Shown piece after piece: positions 7,168-10,297 of a stretch of DNA of 10,297 nt. Position 1 is the stretch's first letter; each line of letters starts with the position of its first letter. Origin of the DNA: an uncultured Lachnospiraceae bacterium (GTDB lineage: Bacteria > Bacillota > Clostridia > Lachnospirales > Lachnospiraceae); the NCBI GenBank assembly GCA_946611525.1, contig CAMODS010000032.1:1-10297 (forward strand), in the 5' to 3' direction. The position numbers and the translations under genes are program-made. The notes under the pieces are model-generated. The model was not told where the DNA came from and made no database searches. It was given only the letters and a program-made list of their open reading frames with translations.

Positions 7168-8376
7168 TCAATAAAACTTCTCTGACATACGAATGATCTC
7201 ATCCGGAATATCCATGTTCATCTTTTCGGCATTTTCAAGATTGATGGAAACATAGGGCGAAGGCACGAACTTCTCATATATCTCACCCGGCTTTTCTCCA
7301 CCGAATATCCTGATCATGGCATCTACGGCAAAAGGTGCCTGGGATACGGCATCACTGGCAGACATCAGCATGACGCCACCGTCATCGTGGGATACTAAAA
7401 ACTCACCGTTTTGAACGAAGACCGGAATATTGTTCTCGTAAAAGACCGAAAGCATATCAGGCATGCGCTTTACATCCTTGATCATATCGGTATTTAGAAC
7501 AAAGGCATCTATGCCGCGGTTCTCCACAAGATCCTCATAACTCTTCTTTAGTTTTTTATAGTAGGCCTCCTCCTGATCGGGGGATTCGAGAGTAGCTATC
7601 ATAGTCTCGGAAATCCTCACTCCAAGGGACTGGGCAGCCTCACGGTACGTATTGATAGCCGCAACCGATCCGCTGTAGTAAACCATACCGACATTGGTAA
7701 ACTTATATGCATCATGATAGAATGAAAGCTGGTTCTTGTAGATCTCGGAGCTGGTATGACACCATACATTGTCCTGGCCAGAATACTCCTGAGTCTCCGA
7801 AAGGTCAGAAGACACGGGATCCACACAGAAATATACCATGATGGGAACCTCAGTGATACCTAAGGTCTTTATGGTAAGGATGCCGGGCGAAGTACCCAGC
7901 GCAAGTATCAGATCGATGTCCCCATTTTTCACACCGTCCAAGATACCTTTTTTAACGTCCTTTTCATCTTCTAAAGCAATGTAGTAATTCTGCTGTCTGG
8001 AAAAAGAAATGTAATCTCCGGTTCCCTTGTCTGCCAGATAATTGATAAGCTCCTTGGCATCAAGGTCAGCCGCGTCAAAGGGAACCTCCGAAAAGTCAGA
8101 GATGCCGGGAATCTCCATCCAGCCCCTGTCATAAAGCTGCTTTAAGACATAATAAAGCATCTCTCCGGAAGCGGGATAGGGATCGATATCCACATAGCAG
8201 ATCTGATATGGGCTGCCATCCTCCTTGGTATGAGGCTCAGTCTCTATGACCTCCTGATTAAAATACTCATCTGCCTTTTTTGCAGCCTCGCTGTTTATCG
8301 TAGTCCCGGAAAAGATGATCGTAATTACCGGAAGGATAAACAGTAAGATCAAAAAAATAGTAAATACTTTCTTCAT
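7168..8376 (-). CDS. ABC-type substrate-binding protein (ABC_sub_bind/TrpX-like), no lipobox
   Basis: 402 residues, starting at ATG 8376 with AGGAGG (8381-8386) 4 bases upstream. Residues 4-23 are a strong signal or anchor helix. No cysteine follows, so it is not a lipoprotein; cleavage after SEA (residues about 29-31), or retention as a membrane anchor, are both possible. The rest has the two-lobed pattern of PF04392 binding proteins: DLILALGTSPGILTIKTL followed by PIMVYFCVDPV in the first lobe, NVGMVYYSG and the LGVRI segment in the second, then VFVQNGEFLVSHDDGGV and the FGGEKPGEIYEKF tail. Such proteins normally feed a two-gene ABC importer, for example for aromatic amino acids. Neither a permease nor an ATPase is present here. 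The next genes are the MFS/sensor protein and the phosphatase, so the protein may present a ligand to a sensor rather than to an importer. The ligand is unknown. Confidence 0.85.
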   Translation of the reverse strand: MKKVFTIFLILLFILPVITIIFSGTTINSEAAKKADEYFNQEVIETEPHTKEDGSPYQICYVDIDPYPASGEMLYYVLKQLYDRGWMEIPGISDFSEVPFDAADLDAKELINYLADKGTGDYISFSRQQNYYIALEDEKDVKKGILDGVKNGDIDLILALGTSPGILTIKTLGITEVPIMVYFCVDPVSSDLSETQEYSGQDNVWCHTSSEIYKNQLSFYHDAYKFTNVGMVYYSGSVAAINTYREAAQSLGVRISETMIATLESPDQEEAYYKKLKKSYEDLVENRGIDAFVLNTDMIKDVKRMPDMLSVFYENNIPVFVQNGEFLVSHDDGGVMLMSASDAVSQAPFAVDAMIRIFGGEKPGEIYEKFVPSPYVSINLENAEKMNMDIPDEIIRMSEKFY

Positions 8377-8409
8377 TGGTCCTCCTTATCAAGCGAAACA
8401 ACTTCTAAC

Positions 8410-8439
8410 ATTATAGCATGTGATGCGCATTTATGTCAG
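8410..8439 (-). promoter_or_regulatory. Sigma-A-type promoter for the binding protein-MFS-phosphatase module
   Basis: On the minus strand a -35 CTGACA (8439-8434), 18 bases, then TATAAT (8415-8410) preceded by TGC, which makes an extended -10 (TGnTATAAT). The TAA stop of the formyltransferase gene (8413-8411) lies inside the -10. Transcription would begin near 8403, about 27 bases before the ATG at 8376. This separates the module from the ruvB transcript. Confidence 0.8.
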
Positions 8440-9280
8440 CAATCTTTGGGATCCTGCGACGAACTTTTAGTACATATCTCTTGCCACTGCCCTCTAAGAA
8501 CACACAGCTGCCGTGGAAAGCAATGGACAGATTGTGTCCGCCGGGCTCCTCGTAAAGCAGCTTGTCTACATACACCATCTCCTGTCCATGGTAGAAAAAT
8601 GCTCCGTGGTTCATGATCCTGGCCCTGATTTTTCTAAGCATATCCTCTTTGAAGCCGGGCTTTGCGATCTGATCGGGATGTATCTCGTAATCCTCGTAGG
8701 TGAGAATCTGTCTGTACTCTCCACCCATGATATTTTCCTTGCAGGGTACTCCCTCCATGATATGGGCATACAGTGAATCCAAAAGCTTTGGCACCTGATC
8801 CTCCAAAAGATCCAGAACCTGAAGAGCATCATAATCAGCGGGTATCGGCACTCTCACAAAATCCACCAGTTCTCCCTCATCGATGCCGGGAGTAACCGTA
8901 TGGCATACTATCTCGCTTTCCTTTTCTCCCAAAAGCACCGTCCACTGATGAGGCTGATGACCGCGATTGTAATGGAGATCTCCGGGATGTATATTAAAAA
9001 CCTTCTTTTTGGCGATCACATAATCCCGAAGTATGATGGGACATGCATTCATGAGAAATATATCTGTCTCATCACACTTGTCAAATACACGTGAAAGCTC
9101 ATCGTTGTTCTTAACGTAGTAAAAAGGTATATCCGGATATTTTTTTCTGGCTTCATAAACATCTTCATTGAGTCTGCTTAAAGGCGCCAAAAAATACCTG
9201 ACATCAAATCCCTCATGTTCCATGAGGGCATCCAAAGCACGAGTGCCGTAACCCAAAAACCCGATCTTGATCTTCTCCAT
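8411..9280 (-). CDS. Formyltransferase-fold protein, substrate unknown
   Basis: 289 residues from ATG 9280. A TTG two codons earlier (9286) is open, but AAGGGGG (9289-9295) is 8 bases from the ATG and only 2 from the TTG. Residues 4-13 (KIKIGFLGYG, less the first K) begin a Rossmann-like fold. The catalytic triad of 10-formyltetrahydrofolate-dependent transferases is visible: N96 and H98 in FNIHPG, and D134 in PGIDEGEL, with the RGHQPHQWTVLLGE stretch between them standing where Met-tRNA formyltransferase has LLPxxRG...W.I..G. The C-terminal part (about 200-289) looks like a small beta domain as in Fmt (IRARIMNHGAFFYHGQEMVYVDKL). It differs too much from housekeeping Fmt in the loop after the histidine to call it that; a sugar or other amine formyltransferase is possible. 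It follows ruvB by 20 bases and probably shares its transcript. Confidence 0.78.
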   Translation of the reverse strand: MEKIKIGFLGYGTRALDALMEHEGFDVRYFLAPLSRLNEDVYEARKKYPDIPFYYVKNNDELSRVFDKCDETDIFLMNACPIILRDYVIAKKKVFNIHPGDLHYNRGHQPHQWTVLLGEKESEIVCHTVTPGIDEGELVDFVRVPIPADYDALQVLDLLEDQVPKLLDSLYAHIMEGVPCKENIMGGEYRQILTYEDYEIHPDQIAKPGFKEDMLRKIRARIMNHGAFFYHGQEMVYVDKLLYEEPGGHNLSIAFHGSCVFLEGSGKRYVLKVRRRIPKIADINAHHML

Positions 9281-9300
9281 AGCCAAAGCCCCCTTCCGTA

Positions 9301-10297
9301 TCAGACCACTCTTGGAATATCAAAATGCTTGTATGCAAAAGATGTAGCCACTCTCCCCTTTGGCGTACGGTTTATAAATCCGTTTTTAACCAGATACGGC
9401 TCATAGACGTCTTCTATGGTACCGCTGTCTTCTCCGATGGAGGCTGCCAGGGTATCCAGGCCCACCGGTCCTCCTCCAAACTTTTCTATAATGGTAAGCA
9501 GGATCTCCTTGTCATAACGGTCCAGCCCAAGGGTGTCCACCTCCAAAAGATCCAGAGTCTCACGGGCCACCTGCTCTGTAATATCTCCCTCGTATCTCAC
9601 CTCGGCAAAGTCTCTAACCCTTTTAAGCCATCGATTGGCAAGTCTCGGTGTGCCACGGGATCTTCTTGCCAGCTCAAAGGCCCCCTTTTCGTCGATCTTT
9701 ACCATAAGCTTTTTAGCTGACTTTTGGATGATCACAGAAAGCTCCTCGGGTGTATAAAAGTCCAGATGGAAGATCACCCCGAACCTGTCCCTAAGAGGTG
9801 CGGATAACAATCCCGCTCTCGTAGTTGCTCCCACCAATGTAAACTGGGGCAAAGACAGCCTGATGCTGTGTGCCGTGGGGCCCTTGCCGAGGATAACATC
9901 TATGGCATAATCCTCCATGGCTGTATAAAGCACTTCCTCCACCTGCCGGTTCAGCCGGTGTATCTCATCGATGAAAAGTACATCTCCCTCCTGAAGGGAA
10001 TTTAAGATAGCTGCCATGTCTCCGGGCTTTTCGATGGCAGGACCGGTGGTGATGCGGATGTTTACACCCATCTCTGCGGCTATGATGCCCGCTAAGGTAG
10101 TCTTGCCGAGTCCGGGAGGCCCATATAAAAGTACGTGATCCAAGGCCTCACCTCGGCTGGATGCTGCCTCCATATACACCTGAAGAGATTCCTTTATCTG
10201 CTCCTGTCCTATGTAATCTCGGAGTCTTTTGGGGCGGAGGGTATTTTCTGCTTCCTTCTCCTCCTTGGAGACTTCTGTTGTTATTACTCTACGTTCC
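9301..10297 (-). CDS. ruvB: Holliday junction branch migration ATPase RuvB (start just outside window)
   Basis: 331 residues are visible, ending at TGA (9303-9301). The reading frame stays open to the right edge and begins ERRVITTEVS, so probably only the initiator codon or a couple of codons are missing. A start at the internal ATG near 10179 would cut off the conserved LRPKRLRDYIGQEQ segment and is wrong. In visible numbering: Walker A GPPGLGKTT (59-67), Walker B VLFIDEIHRL (107-116), sensor 1 VGATTRAG (155-162), RDRFG with the arginine finger region (169-173), RRSRGTPRLANR (211-222), and the DNA-binding winged helix to the end (GGGPVGLDTLAASIGED through FAYKHFDIP). RuvB hexamers pump DNA through RuvA-bound Holliday junctions. 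ruvA would be expected just upstream, outside the window. One small oddity is NRWLKR where NRLLRR is usual. Confidence 0.97.
   Translation of the reverse strand, partial: ERRVITTEVSKEEKEAENTLRPKRLRDYIGQEQIKESLQVYMEAASSRGEALDHVLLYGPPGLGKTTLAGIIAAEMGVNIRITTGPAIEKPGDMAAILNSLQEGDVLFIDEIHRLNRQVEEVLYTAMEDYAIDVILGKGPTAHSIRLSLPQFTLVGATTRAGLLSAPLRDRFGVIFHLDFYTPEELSVIIQKSAKKLMVKIDEKGAFELARRSRGTPRLANRWLKRVRDFAEVRYEGDITEQVARETLDLLEVDTLGLDRYDKEILLTIIEKFGGGPVGLDTLAASIGEDSGTIEDVYEPYLVKNGFINRTPKGRVATSFAYKHFDIPRVV

Noticed and set aside
9284..9286. TTG as the formyltransferase start
   Set aside because: It is only 2 bases from the AAGGGGG site, whereas ATG 9280 is at a normal 8 bases.
9325..9757. Plus-strand open frames of 131 and 74 residues opposite ruvB
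   Set aside because: They are antisense shadows of a highly conserved gene; the sequence constraint is explained by RuvB.
10177..10179. Internal ATG as the ruvB start
   Set aside because: The frame continues upstream with the conserved RuvB N-terminus to the window edge.
1..10297. CRISPR arrays, tRNA or rRNA genes, transposases, phage genes
   Set aside because: None was seen; gaps between genes are too short and the reading frames are fully accounted for.

Overview
The window is a stretch of a Firmicutes (Clostridia) chromosome, most likely from a Lachnospiraceae member. This rests on the strong AGGAGG-type ribosome binding sites, the sigma-A-type promoters, the moderate GC content, the protein styles (ruvB, zapA, a U32/DUF3656 protein and an FtsW/RodA-like protein close together) and the sensor-SpoIIE phosphatase architecture. 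The genus cannot be fixed from sequence reading alone. Every convincing gene is on the minus strand, so transcription runs from high to low coordinates. Coding density is very high; the only intergenic gaps longer than 40 bases are 2577-2697 and 3115-3214.

Layout in the direction of transcription: (1) ruvB, cut by the right edge with only its first codon or so missing, followed after 20 bases by a formyltransferase-fold protein of unknown substrate. (2) A three-gene set with its own sigma-A promoter, whose -10 contains the formyltransferase stop codon. It encodes an extracytoplasmic ABC-type substrate-binding protein without a lipobox, a 16-helix MFS protein carrying two extracytoplasmic sensor-like loops and starting at TTG, and a membrane-bound SpoIIE/RsbU-type PP2C phosphatase with a periplasmic-type sensor and HAMP region. 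The last two genes overlap by 8 bases. No ABC permease, ABC ATPase, anti-sigma kinase or STAS protein is present. (3) zapA, a monocistronic unit with its own promoter and a strong intrinsic terminator. (4) A 70-base imperfect palindrome that looks like a dispersed repeat. (5) A U32-family protein with a full four-cysteine iron-sulfur motif, whose stop codon touches the GTG start of an FtsW/RodA-like membrane protein cut by the left edge.

Functionally, the window mixes housekeeping genes (branch migration, Z-ring assembly, U32-type RNA modification or peptidase-like function, cell-wall elongation or division) with what looks like a separate signalling cassette (binding protein, MFS/sensor, phosphatase). 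The cassette is the most interesting part. It can be read as a transmembrane sensing pathway in which an orphan binding protein and a transporter-like receptor feed a PP2C phosphatase, by analogy with transporter-like sensors such as UhpC. That reading is inference from gene order and domain content.
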